64,000 nt of DNA from Wenjunlia tyrosinilytica. Its GTDB lineage: Bacteria > Actinomycetota > Actinomycetes > Streptomycetales > Streptomycetaceae. The position numbers and the translations under genes are program-made. The stretch spans positions 62,001 to 126,000 of the forward strand of contig NZ_BMMS01000012.1 of the NCBI RefSeq assembly GCF_014646055.1, in the 5' to 3' direction. The first letter of the stretch is position 1. The number at the start of each line of letters is the position of its first letter. Below, piece after piece: positions 33,078 to 41,653 of this stretch. A model generated the notes under the pieces. That model was given only the letters and a program-made list of their open reading frames with translations. It was not told the origin of the DNA and made no database searches.

Positions 33078-34889
33078 TCAGCCCTGCCCGCCCAGCGGTG
33101 TGTCGTACAGATCGAAGCTGCGGTCGTCGAAGGTGCGGGCGAGCAACTCGTCCCACACCGCCTCCGAGCAGCCGTCGGGGATCGGCGGCAGGGCATGGCC
33201 GAGCCGTCCGGCGATCCGCCGCAGGGCGGCGACGAGCCAGGCGGGCTCGGACAGGAACGGGGTGGCGGCCTCGTCGCGCTGTCCGCGCCAGACGCCCAGG
33301 CAGGCGGACGCGGCCAGTAGGAGCGCGTACCGGTCGGCGAGGCCGTACACCCGCGGGTCGGCGAGCACGGTGCGGTCCTGCGGGGCGAGTGCGGCGCACT
33401 CCTCCCGGAGGGCGCGCAGTTCACCGGTGAACCCGCGGACCAGGGTGCGCAGCGCATCGGTGTACTCGCCCGCGTCGGTGGAGGTCTCGGCCGCCTCCGC
33501 CGCGGCGAGCAGCGAGGCGGCGAGGGAGTCGCCGCCGCTGACCAGGGCGAGGCGGTCGGTGTCGAGCGGCGGCAGATCGTCATGGACCCCGAACAGCGCC
33601 TCGGGGGCCTGCGGGCCGCTGAACCACGAGCGCCTGGCCAGCCGCGGCAGTTGCGGGATGACCGTGGCCTGGCAGGCGGCGGCGCCGGAGTGGCCGAGGG
33701 TGGCCACGGGAAGGTCGCGCACATGCTTTTGGAAGGCGCCGTACTCTCCCTGCCGGACATAGAAGTTGGCGCCGAGGACCACGGACATCTCGTATGTGGC
33801 CTCGCCGAGGAGCTTGGGCACCAGGTACTTGGTGGAGGAGGCGATGACCGCGGCCTCCTCGGGGAGCACATGCACGGCCCGGGTGGCGGCCAGGGCCATG
33901 CAGTCCCCGACCAGCAGGTCCAGGAAGGCACCGGTCAGCGTCGCGCGGGCGTGCGGGATCTCGCGCACGGACCGTCCGTAGAGCTGGCGGTCCACGGCGA
34001 AGCCGACCACGGTCCGCAGCGCGGTGTCGGCGTTGCCCAGCACCATGGAGGGCACGCAGCTGCGGGTGAGCTGGAACGAGCGCAGGGCCAGTTCGACCCC
34101 GCCGCCCTCGGTGCCGACGACCGCGTCGCCGGGCAGCGGGCAGTCGGTGAACTCCACTCCCCCGATGAGGCATCCGCGCATCCCGGCGGTGGCGAAGCGG
34201 GGCAGATAGCCGATGCGGTCGGCGGGGACGGCGGCCTTGTCGACCAGGAGGACGGAGTGGCTGCGGCTGCCGGGGGCGGTGTTGGTGCGGGCGAACAGCA
34301 CGAGTGCCTCGGCCCGCTCCACGTTGTTGATCACCTCCTTGCGGCCGTTGAGGAGGTAGCCGCCGTCCTGCGGCAGCGCGCTGAACTCATTGCGGACGAG
34401 GTCGTTGCCGTGGGCGAGTTCGTGGAACGCCACAGCGAGCCGCCCGCCGCCGAGCAGGAGTTCGGCGGTGCGGCGCTTCTGCTCGTCGGTGCCCCCCGCC
34501 CACACGCTCACCGAGGCGAGCAGGGAGGTGGCTCCGTACCCGAGGCCGAGGGAGGCATCACGGCGGAACACCCCTCGCAGCACCCGGCCGAGCGTGTCCA
34601 CGCGGTCCAGCCGCCCACCGAGGGCACGCGGGACGAACTCCGCGTTGAGGCCGAACTCCGTGAGCATCACCTCGGCCTCGGCGATCAGTTCCGCCCGTTC
34701 GTCGGCGGCGAGGACGGCTGCGTGGCCGAACGGGTTCTCCGGGTCCCGGGGGTCGCCGAGGCGGCTCTCCAGCTCGTCGACGCGGGCCCGGACCTCGGCC
34801 TCGGCCGCGCCGACGGGCGGGTCGGCCTCACTCGCGTCGGCGGCGCTGCTGTGCCCGGATGACGGGTAGAGCGACGTGTCGTTCAGCAT
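33078..34889 (-). CDS. Acyl-CoA dehydrogenase/oxidase-like flavoprotein (first)
   Basis: A 603-residue protein of the acyl-CoA dehydrogenase superfamily, longer than the usual 380 aa and closer to acyl-CoA oxidases. The helical N-domain is about 30-150. The beta domain has LAVAFHELAHGNDLVRNEF and a central flavin-binding region. The helical C-domain contains SFQLTRSCVPSMVLGNADTA, and an extra ~150-residue C-terminal helical part follows. ATG 34889 follows GAGGGAC. Its start overlaps the upstream homologue by 7 bp. It probably acts on the ACP-bound or CoA-bound acyl chain of this operon. Confidence 0.87.
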   Translation of the reverse strand: MLNDTSLYPSSGHSSAADASEADPPVGAAEAEVRARVDELESRLGDPRDPENPFGHAAVLAADERAELIAEAEVMLTEFGLNAEFVPRALGGRLDRVDTLGRVLRGVFRRDASLGLGYGATSLLASVSVWAGGTDEQKRRTAELLLGGGRLAVAFHELAHGNDLVRNEFSALPQDGGYLLNGRKEVINNVERAEALVLFARTNTAPGSRSHSVLLVDKAAVPADRIGYLPRFATAGMRGCLIGGVEFTDCPLPGDAVVGTEGGGVELALRSFQLTRSCVPSMVLGNADTALRTVVGFAVDRQLYGRSVREIPHARATLTGAFLDLLVGDCMALAATRAVHVLPEEAAVIASSTKYLVPKLLGEATYEMSVVLGANFYVRQGEYGAFQKHVRDLPVATLGHSGAAACQATVIPQLPRLARRSWFSGPQAPEALFGVHDDLPPLDTDRLALVSGGDSLAASLLAAAEAAETSTDAGEYTDALRTLVRGFTGELRALREECAALAPQDRTVLADPRVYGLADRYALLLAASACLGVWRGQRDEAATPFLSEPAWLVAALRRIAGRLGHALPPIPDGCSEAVWDELLARTFDDRSFDLYDTPLGGQG

Positions 34890-36691
34890 GGTGGTCCCTC
34901 GGCTGTCCGGCAGGGCAGGAGCGAGAAGAGGTCCCCCTCCTCGTACTGCGCGTTGAGGTGCGCGAGCATGCGGTCGAAGAGTTCGTCGGGAGGAGTCGGG
35001 CGGGTGCCGGACAGACCGGGGGCACCGCCCGCGGCCAGCCGGTCCAGCAGCCTGGTCAGGGCGGCGTGCAGCCACAGCCCGTCGCGCCACAGGCCGCCGG
35101 TGCGCCCGGCCCCGGCGGCCTCGTGGTTGTGCCGCCACAGCCCGATGCACGCGGCTCCGGCGAAGCACAGGGCGTAGGCCTGGGCGTCGGCGAAGGACTC
35201 CTCGCCGGCGCCCGCGATGGTCTCGGCGCGGTCCCGGAACCGGTCGTGCAGCTGCTCGGTGACGTCGGTGAGGCGGCGGGCGCACTCGGCGGCCCCGGCG
35301 AGCGCGGGGTTGTCGCGCGCGGCCTCGGCCAGCTCGGCGGCGGCCTCGGGCATTGTTCCCAGGACGGTGCTGCCGTGGCGGGAGAGAAGGCTCAGCCGCC
35401 CGGGGTCCAGCGCGGGAAGCCCGCGCCGCAGGTCGTACAGCGGCTCGAGGTCGGCGCGGTGGGGCTGCCGACGCAGGAAGTTCCTGGCCAGGGAGCGGAA
35501 CTGGGCGACGAGCTGGTACTGGTTGACCAGCGTGTTGCCGTCGAAGATGCCCACGATCCGGTGGTCGCGCTCGACCTTCTGGAACATCCCGTGCGCGTAG
35601 TGGTCCGCGAGGAACGAGCGGGCTCCGAGCACCGAGCCCAGCCTGGCGACGGCCCGGTCGACGGTGCTGGGCACCAGGTACTTGGCGACGGCGGCGGTGA
35701 CGCTCAGCTCACCGGTCAGCGCCTGGATGCTGCGGGCCGAGACGATGCTGACGGCCTCGGCGGTGAGCAGGTCGGCGTAGCTCTCCGCCAGGACACCGCG
35801 GGTCAGGGGCAGTTCGGTGAGCCGCTTGCCGTACAGCTCGCGCTCCCGGGCGAACCGCAGGGTCAGCCGCATGGCGTGGTCCGCCGCGCCGAGGGAGAGC
35901 GCGGGGCAGAGGGTCCGGGTGATCTGCAGGGCCTTCAGCAGCAGTTCGCTGCCGCAGCCCTCGTCGCCCAGGAGCGAGAGCCGGTCCACGGGAGCGCCGT
36001 CGAGGACGATGCCGCTGATGTCCGCGCCCCTGATACCGAGGGTGGGCACCTTGGGCGAGCAGCGGTACGTCCCGGCGGGCAGGGTCTCCTTGTCCACGAG
36101 CAGGAGGCTGAAGCCGCGGGGGCCGCCGACCGGCGAGGTCCGGGCGAGCACGCACAGCAGGCGGCCCCTGGTCGCGTTGTTGATCAGCCACTTCTCACCG
36201 CTGACGCGGTAGTGGCCGTTCCTGGGCTCGGCGGTGAGCTCACCGGCCATCAGGTCGCTGCCGTGCGAGCGTTCGGTCAGCCCGAGGCAGACCTGGGCGC
36301 CCGAGCGGATGAGCCCGCCCAGCCGCAGCGCGGTCGCCGGGTCCCCGGCGACCCAGGCGCACACCGAGCCGAGGAAGGTCTTGCCGTGCCCGATCGCGAC
36401 GGTGAGGTCGCGGCGGGCCATCGTCCGGATGAGGCCGAGCAGTTCCTCGTAGCTGGTGAGCGCGCCGCCGTACTCGGCGGGCACGTAGTAGTCGGCCAGC
36501 CCCCAGGCGTTGAGCTCTGCGCACACCCGCTCGGGGAATGCCTCCCTGACGTCGTGGTCCACGGCGTCCTGGTAGGAGAAGACGCTGTCCGGGTCGTGCG
36601 GATCGCCGAGGTGGTGGTCGAGGCGCTCGGCGAGTTCGAGTGGTGCGTACCTCAGTGCGTTGCGTGTCTCGGCCTCTTGGATCGCTGTCAT
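34883..36691 (-). CDS. Acyl-CoA dehydrogenase/oxidase-like flavoprotein (second)
   Basis: A 602-residue paralogue of the neighbouring enzyme, with the same domain order and the same long C-terminal extension. Visible family segments are LTERSHGSDLMAGELTAEP (flavin/substrate loop), YRVSGEKWLINNATRG and ITRTLCPALSLGAADHAM. ATG 36691 starts MTAIQEAETRNALRYAP. Two different dehydrogenase-like proteins encoded in tandem with an overlap suggest a heteromeric enzyme or two successive oxidations of one acyl chain. It follows the small gene at 36775 by 83 bp. Confidence 0.87.
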   Translation of the reverse strand: MTAIQEAETRNALRYAPLELAERLDHHLGDPHDPDSVFSYQDAVDHDVREAFPERVCAELNAWGLADYYVPAEYGGALTSYEELLGLIRTMARRDLTVAIGHGKTFLGSVCAWVAGDPATALRLGGLIRSGAQVCLGLTERSHGSDLMAGELTAEPRNGHYRVSGEKWLINNATRGRLLCVLARTSPVGGPRGFSLLLVDKETLPAGTYRCSPKVPTLGIRGADISGIVLDGAPVDRLSLLGDEGCGSELLLKALQITRTLCPALSLGAADHAMRLTLRFARERELYGKRLTELPLTRGVLAESYADLLTAEAVSIVSARSIQALTGELSVTAAVAKYLVPSTVDRAVARLGSVLGARSFLADHYAHGMFQKVERDHRIVGIFDGNTLVNQYQLVAQFRSLARNFLRRQPHRADLEPLYDLRRGLPALDPGRLSLLSRHGSTVLGTMPEAAAELAEAARDNPALAGAAECARRLTDVTEQLHDRFRDRAETIAGAGEESFADAQAYALCFAGAACIGLWRHNHEAAGAGRTGGLWRDGLWLHAALTRLLDRLAAGGAPGLSGTRPTPPDELFDRMLAHLNAQYEEGDLFSLLPCRTAEGPPC

Positions 36692-36774
36692 CTACCCGTC
36701 CCTCACTGCCGCGTAGGTCGCAGCTTCGGGTTGCCCGTGGCGTTCGGAGCGTGCGGGCCGGGGCTAAAGCGCGC

Positions 36775-37005
36775 CTAGAAGAGCTCTGGGAGCTTTTCCA
36801 GTGGTCCCAGGTCATGGAGCAGGAATCGCTCCAGGTCGGTCAGCGGGACGTCGGAGCGCAGCCGCTCGGGGTGGCCGATCGGCGGACCGCTGCCCTCGAC
36901 GGCGCGCGAGGGCGTGTGCACCCAGTGGGTGCCGAACGAGATGAGTCCCTCGACCAGATTCCGCAGGAAGCGATCGAGGAGTCCCCATCCGGTGGGGCGT
37001 CGCAT
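36775..37005 (-). CDS. Small protein (DUF6059-like), 76 aa
   Basis: Begins MRRPTGWGLLDRFLRNLVEG, with an amphipathic or weakly hydrophobic N-terminal helix. The conserved-looking C-terminal part is GHPERLRSDVPLTDLERFL. AGGAG lies 7-8 nt upstream. The pattern recalls the small DUF6059 proteins that accompany natural-product-like operons in Streptomyces; that label is from memory. It is the first gene of the acyltransferase/dehydrogenase operon. Function unknown, perhaps membrane association of the pathway. Confidence 0.7.
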   Translation of the reverse strand: MRRPTGWGLLDRFLRNLVEGLISFGTHWVHTPSRAVEGSGPPIGHPERLRSDVPLTDLERFLLHDLGPLEKLPELF

Positions 37006-37246
37006 AAGCGTTTCTCCTGTTCCGTGCCCGCTCGCGGTACGGGCACGGCCCATACGGTGGGCAGCCGCGCTCGAGTCTCGATATAGCGCCGCCCTGCCGC
37101 GGCCTACCGGGGGCTCAGGGCGCAGCCGAGTGCGGACGCGGGCGCCGGAGGCGGAAACGGCGCCGCCTTCCGCACAGGAACGTGCGCAATCCCACGGAAG
37201 ATCAGTACGGTCGGGGGACCCGCCCTCCCGAGGAGCACTGGCCGCC

Positions 37247-38269
37247 ATGACCGCACAACGCCGCCGCCCACCCACCGTCCTGGCCATGGCGGACGAGGTG
37301 CGCTCGGCCCTGCTGGACGCCGAGGCGCTGGACCGGCTGGCCGGCGCCGCCGAGACCGCTCCCGGCGCGGCGGTCACCGACTTCGCCGACCCCCGGTACG
37401 CCGCCGCGCTCGCCCGTGCCGAGGTCCTGCTGACCTGCTGGGGCTGCCCTCCGCTGGACGAGGCGGCGCTGGAGCGCATGCCGGAGCTCAGGGCCGTGGT
37501 CCACGCGGCGGGCTCGGTCAAGGGCCTGGTCACCGAGGCCTGCTGGCGGCGCGGCATCGCCGTGTCCACCGCGGCCTCGGCCAACGCCGTGCCGGTGGCC
37601 GAGTACACGGTCGCGGCGATCCTGTTCGCCGGGAAGCGGGTGCTGCCCACGGCCCATACCTACGCGCGCGAGCGCGGTGGGTGGGGCTTCGAGGTGCTCG
37701 GCGGCCCGCACCGGGGCAACTACGGGCGGGTCGTGGGCGTCGTCGGGGCCTCCCGGATCGGCCGCCTGGTCGTCGAGCGGCTGCGCCCCTTCGACTTCCA
37801 CGTCCTGCTCCATGACCCCTGTATCGGTGCGAAGGAAGCCGCCGGGCTCGGCGTGGAGGCGGTCGGTCCGGACGAGCTGGCCGCCCGCAGCGATGTGGTG
37901 ACCCTGCACGCGCCCGCGCTGCCGCAGACCCGGCACCTCTTCGACCGCCGTCGTCTGGCCCTGCTGCGGGACGGCGCCACGCTGATCAACACCGCCCGTG
38001 GCTCGCTGGTCGACACCGCTGCGCTGACCGAGGAGCTGGTCCATGGCCGGATCGACGCGGTGCTCGACGTCACCGACCCCGAGCCGCTGCCCGGGGACTC
38101 CCCGCTGTACGGCCTGCCGAACGTTCTGCTGACCCCGCATGTGGCCGGGTCGCTGGGCAATGAGCTGGGCCGCCTGGCGCACGCCGCCCTCGCGGAGCTG
38201 GAGCGGTACGCGGCCGGGCTGCCGTTCGAGGAGCCGGTGGAGCGGGGGGCGCTGGACCGCTCGGCCTGA
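37247..38269 (+). CDS. D-isomer-specific 2-hydroxyacid dehydrogenase
   Basis: A 340-residue NAD(P)-dependent oxidoreductase. The Rossmann fold shows VVGVVGASRIGRLVVERLRP (about residues 165-180). The catalytic Arg lies in INTARGSLVD, the Glu region in DVTDPEPLPGDSPL, and the catalytic His in LTPHVAGS. ATG 37247 follows GAGGAG, and the preceding ~240 bp is a promoter region shared with the divergent acyltransferase operon. It reduces 2-keto acids or oxidises D-2-hydroxy acids; the exact substrate is not evident. Confidence 0.92.
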   Translation: MTAQRRRPPTVLAMADEVRSALLDAEALDRLAGAAETAPGAAVTDFADPRYAAALARAEVLLTCWGCPPLDEAALERMPELRAVVHAAGSVKGLVTEACWRRGIAVSTAASANAVPVAEYTVAAILFAGKRVLPTAHTYARERGGWGFEVLGGPHRGNYGRVVGVVGASRIGRLVVERLRPFDFHVLLHDPCIGAKEAAGLGVEAVGPDELAARSDVVTLHAPALPQTRHLFDRRRLALLRDGATLINTARGSLVDTAALTEELVHGRIDAVLDVTDPEPLPGDSPLYGLPNVLLTPHVAGSLGNELGRLAHAALAELERYAAGLPFEEPVERGALDRSA

Positions 38270-38270
38270 G

Positions 38271-38342
38271 CAGGAGGCGGGGGGCGGGGACGAGGGGCGG
38301 GGAAGAGGGGCGGGACGAGGGGCGAGGGAGGGGGCGGAAGGC
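38271..38342 (+). repeat. Purine-rich G-tract low-complexity run
   Basis: About 70 nt of GGGGCGGG/GACGAGGGG units directly after the dehydrogenase stop. It is followed by a 14-bp direct repeat (GCAGGCACGGCCCG twice, near 38364-38391). No coding potential; it may form G-quadruplexes. Confidence 0.8.
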
Positions 38343-38405
38343 GCGCCTCGGGCCCGGCGCCGGGCAGGCACGGCCCGGCAGGCACGGCCCGGCTCGCGCA
38401 AACGC

Positions 38406-38442
38406 CGCGGCGCGGCCCACCTCGACGGTGGACCGCGCCGCG
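38406..38442. terminator. Hairpin terminator between convergent genes
   Basis: A 16-bp stem (38406-38421 with 38427-38442) with one mismatch and a 5-nt loop. It lies 33 bp before the end of the convergent CHRD gene. Confidence 0.8.
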
Positions 38443-38474
38443 TGGCCGGCCTCGTACGGCCGCCCGGTTGCCGC

Positions 38475-39431
38475 TTACTTGGTCACGAACAGGTAGTCGG
38501 CCTGGTAGGGCACTCCCACCTTGGGGTGCGTGTACGGGTCGCAGGTACCGGCCGGGGCGACACCGCCGACGGTGTTGAGCCGGAGGATCTCAGCGGTCTT
38601 CGACAGCAGGCCCGACTTCTTGCCGGACTGGTTGGCCAGCAGGTCGAGCTCCGGGATGTTGTCGGTGCCGTTGGGGGTCTTGGTGACGAGCGTGCCGGTC
38701 ACGGCGGAGCCGTCGGGCGCCTTCCACTGCGGCGGCCCGGCGTTCGGGTGGACGAAGGAGTGGGCGATGCCGCGGTCCAGCTTGGCGCTCACGTTGTTCT
38801 GGGTGAACTTGTACGAGCCGTCGGACTGCTTGGTGCAGGCGTAGATCTGCTTGCCCTTGACGACGGACGCCTGGAAGCTGCCCAGCGCCTTGTTGATGGC
38901 GACGGGCTCGGTCAGCTTGTGCAGCTGGCCCCGCACGGCGCCGCCGGGGAACTCACCCGTGTGCAGGTTGAAGTAGAAGCTGCTCGGGTCGTTGATGATG
39001 TCCTTGAGCAGGTGGGCATCGTTGACGGTGACGCTGCCGGTCACCGAGTTCAGGCTGTCGGGCAGCTTCTCGTGGAAGAAGTCGATCTTGACCGGGCCGT
39101 TGGCGCCCTTCTTGCCCTGGTGGATGTGGGCATTGGTGGGCGCCTTGATGCCCTTCCACTGGATGGCGAACGAGACCTTGTTGCCCTGGATCTTCACGAA
39201 CTCGATCGCGCGGCCGTCCTTGTCCCCCGTGGCCGGGCCGCCGGGGACGGGCACCTCGTTGGCGCCCGTGAGGCTGCCCGCGAAGTACCACGCCTTGGCG
39301 TACGCCGGAGCGGTGGAGTGGCCCTGGCTGTGGGCCGACACCGGCGAGACGGCGAGGGTCAGCCCCGCTCCCGCGATTGCCGCGACTACTCCGACGGCCC
39401 TGGCCGTGCGGCGCCCCGTGGTCATGTTCAT
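38475..39431 (-). CDS. Secreted CHRD-DUF3455 protein
   Basis: A 318-residue exported protein. The signal peptide is MNMTTGRRTARAVGVVAA with cleavage near VSA. A CHRD domain spans about residues 45-165 (YFAGSLTGANEVPVPGGPAT, NAHIHQGKKGANGPVKIDFF, FYFNLHTGEFPGGAVRGQL). A DUF3455-like domain spans about 180-318 (KQIYACTKQSDGSYKF, HFHxxP-like HSFVHPNAGPPQWKAPDGSAV). The start is placed at ATG 39431 after GGGAGGGAAC; ATG 39425 is two codons later. Both domains are usually found separately, so the fusion is notable. Extracellular role unknown. Confidence 0.87.
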   Translation of the reverse strand: MNMTTGRRTARAVGVVAAIAGAGLTLAVSPVSAHSQGHSTAPAYAKAWYFAGSLTGANEVPVPGGPATGDKDGRAIEFVKIQGNKVSFAIQWKGIKAPTNAHIHQGKKGANGPVKIDFFHEKLPDSLNSVTGSVTVNDAHLLKDIINDPSSFYFNLHTGEFPGGAVRGQLHKLTEPVAINKALGSFQASVVKGKQIYACTKQSDGSYKFTQNNVSAKLDRGIAHSFVHPNAGPPQWKAPDGSAVTGTLVTKTPNGTDNIPELDLLANQSGKKSGLLSKTAEILRLNTVGGVAPAGTCDPYTHPKVGVPYQADYLFVTK

Positions 39432-39771
39432 TTCGAGTTCCCTCCCGGTGGAGCCGGCGCTCCCTGCGCCGACTTCTCGGGCTTTGGTACGCACCGGACC
39501 GTCTGGGCGACTCGACAGGAAATTGGGGGCTACATCACAGCGATGCGGTTGAACCGGGGACCTCGCGGGTGCGTCTGCGTTTGACCGCTTCCGCCACACT
39601 TCTGGCATGCCCGCGCCACATCAAGCAGGAGCCTGCTGTATTCGGCCACTCGGACCAAGGGCATGGCCGAAAAATTTCCTTCCTCAGCGTTGAGTCCCCT
39701 CGCCATTGGACCCGTAGTGATAGGTGCGAGCTCTTGCCCTGTCCACCCACGAACACCAAGGGGAGTCGGCC

Positions 39772-40136
39772 ATGCACAAGACCACGCGCATCAGCCTGCT
39801 CGCCGTGTCCGGGGGCGCCGCGCTCGCGACAGGCAACGCACCCTCGGGGGCATGCCCCTCCACCGCTTCTCCATGGACATCACGCCCGGGGACGCCATTG
39901 ACCAGGGGGTCGACGGCGTGTGGTTCGTGAGCAGTCCCCAGGGCAAGAAGGCCCATCCATCCCCCCTGAGCCAGGACTACGGGACCAATGACGGGACCAC
40001 GGCCGACAGCGGCTCCAGCGGCGACACGGGCACCGACTCCAGCGAAACCGACGCGACCTATGACAGCGGCTACGACTACGGACCCGACTCGGGCCCCGGC
40101 GCCGGCCACCCGGCCGGCCCCTCCACCCGTTACTGA
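39772..40136 (+). pseudogene. Frameshifted small secreted-protein gene
   Basis: ATG 39772, with GGGAG upstream, begins MHKTTRISLLAVSGGAALAT, a clear signal-peptide-like start. The frame then runs into unlikely sequence. From about 39851 a different frame gives MPLHRFSMDITPGDAIDQGV, a coherent protein with a Ser/Asp/Tyr/Gly-rich end (DATYDSGYDYGPDSG) finishing at 40136. A single-base change near 39840 would join them. It may be a decayed gene, a sequencing error, or two overlapping frames; I consider a frameshift most likely. Confidence 0.5.
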
Positions 40137-40224
40137 TCCAATGGTCAGTAAAACCTTCAGTGTTCCTTCTCACAACCCTACTTGCCATCGATTGTCCAGA
40201 GCTTCTCTCGACCGGGAGGTACGG

Positions 40225-40821
40225 GTGCGCAAGGATGCCGCCGTGACCAACGACCATCCTTCGAGGAGCCGGGACTCGGAATCCGCCGCAGGATCCGGCC
40301 CACGGCACCGCGCGGCACCGGACGAGGAGCTGATGCGGGCGCTCTACCGCGAACACGCGGGTCCGCTGCTCGCATACGTACTCAGGCTGGTAGCGGGCGA
40401 CCGGCACCGCGCGGAAGACGTGGTCCAGGAGACGCTGCTGCGGGCCTGGAAGAACGTCGACCAGCTCAACCGTGCCACGGGGTCCATACGCCCGTGGCTG
40501 GTGACGGTCGCGCGCCGGATCGTGATCGACAGCCACCGGAGCCGGCTCGCCCGGCCCAAGGAGGTCGACGCGACTCCCCTGGAAGTCATGCCGGCCGAGG
40601 ACGAGATCGACAAAGCGCTATGGCTCATGACCATCACAGACGCGCTCGACGACCTGACCGACGCCCACCGGGAGGTGCTCGTTGCCACCTACCTCAAGGG
40701 ACGTACGGTGAACGAGGCGGCCACAGCGCTCGGCATACCCGCCGGAACCGTGAGGTCGCGCATCTTCTACGCACTGCGGTCCCTGAAGCTCGCACTGGAG
40801 GAAAGGGGGGTGACGGCATGA
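40225..40821 (+). CDS. ECF RNA polymerase sigma factor
   Basis: A 198-residue extracytoplasmic-function sigma factor. Region 2 (about residues 40-105: LYREHAGPLLAYVLRLVAGD, then AEDVVQETLLRAWKNVDQL) and region 4 (about 140-195: HREVLVATYLKGRTVNEAATALGI and TVRSRIFYALRSLK) are complete. GTG 40225 is preferred, with GGGAGG 5 nt upstream; ATG 40141 would add 28 residues. Its stop overlaps the start of the anti-sigma gene as ATGA, so the two are made together. Confidence 0.92.
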   Translation: MRKDAAVTNDHPSRSRDSESAAGSGPRHRAAPDEELMRALYREHAGPLLAYVLRLVAGDRHRAEDVVQETLLRAWKNVDQLNRATGSIRPWLVTVARRIVIDSHRSRLARPKEVDATPLEVMPAEDEIDKALWLMTITDALDDLTDAHREVLVATYLKGRTVNEAATALGIPAGTVRSRIFYALRSLKLALEERGVTA

Positions 40822-41576
40822 CGTCCCATGGGCAGGACCAGCATGTCGACGTCGGAGCTTACGTCCTCGGTGTCCTCGACGACTCGGACGCCGTCGTGTT
40901 CGAGGAGCACCTGAACTCGTGCGCGCGGTGCTCCCAGGAGTTCGACTCGCTCGTGGGCCTGGGATCCATCCTCTCCGAGTTCTCGGCCTCGGCGCCCACC
41001 GCCGAGACGCTGACCGCACGCCCCAGCCAGGGCATGCTCGACCGGCTCGTGGACGAGGTCGCGGTCAAGCGCCGCACGCAGCGTCAGCGCCGTCTGTACC
41101 TGGTGGCGGCCGCGGCCGCGCTGATCGTCGGCGGACCGCTGGCGGTGGGCACGCTCAGCGCCTCGGACGTTCACGGCGGCAGTGCTGAACTGGCGGAATT
41201 CCACAAGAGCCCGGCGAAGTTCTTCTTCGACACGATGAAGGAGAACGGGACCAGCGGCACCGACCCGCAGACCAAGGTCCAGGCCACCGTCAAGACGGAG
41301 CCGAAGGACTGGGGCACGCACGTCGTCATGCAGATCGGCAATGTCAGGGGGCCGTTCAAGTGCGATCTGATCGCCGTCTCCAAGAACGGCGAGAAGCAGA
41401 CGGTCACGACGTGGACGGTCGGGAAGTGGGGTTACGGCATCAAGAAGCCGACCGACCCCAGGGACAACAAGCAGCCGCTCTACATGCACGGCGGGGCCGC
41501 CATGTCCCCCCAGGACATCGACCACTTCGAGGTCAACACCCTGGACGGCAAGCACCTGGTCAGCGTCAAGGCATAG
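40818..41576 (+). CDS. Membrane anti-sigma factor with zf-HC2-like domain
   Basis: A 252-residue regulator. The N-terminal zinc-finger-like anti-sigma domain (HVDVGAYVLGVLDDSDAVVFEEHLNSCARC, with the HxxxCxxC-type HLNSCARC) should bind the sigma factor. One transmembrane helix follows (about 93-112, LYLVAAAAALIVGGPLAVG). The extracytoplasmic domain is about 140 residues, beta-rich, and ends DGKHLVSVKA. Translation is coupled to the sigma gene. Signal-dependent release of the sigma factor is the expected mechanism; the signal is unknown. Confidence 0.9.
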   Translation: MTSHGQDQHVDVGAYVLGVLDDSDAVVFEEHLNSCARCSQEFDSLVGLGSILSEFSASAPTAETLTARPSQGMLDRLVDEVAVKRRTQRQRRLYLVAAAAALIVGGPLAVGTLSASDVHGGSAELAEFHKSPAKFFFDTMKENGTSGTDPQTKVQATVKTEPKDWGTHVVMQIGNVRGPFKCDLIAVSKNGEKQTVTTWTVGKWGYGIKKPTDPRDNKQPLYMHGGAAMSPQDIDHFEVNTLDGKHLVSVKA

Positions 41577-41589
41577 CGGCGGGCGAGGC

Positions 41590-41624
41590 GGGACCCGGGT
41601 GACGACAGACACCCGGGTCCCTTT
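41590..41624 (+). terminator. Rho-independent terminator
   Basis: A perfect 12-bp stem (41590-41601 with 41610-41621), an 8-nt loop and a short TTT run, just beyond the anti-sigma gene and before the convergent GH3 gene. Confidence 0.9.
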
Positions 41625-41653
41625 GACGTGCTCTCACGCGTGGGCCGCAGGGC

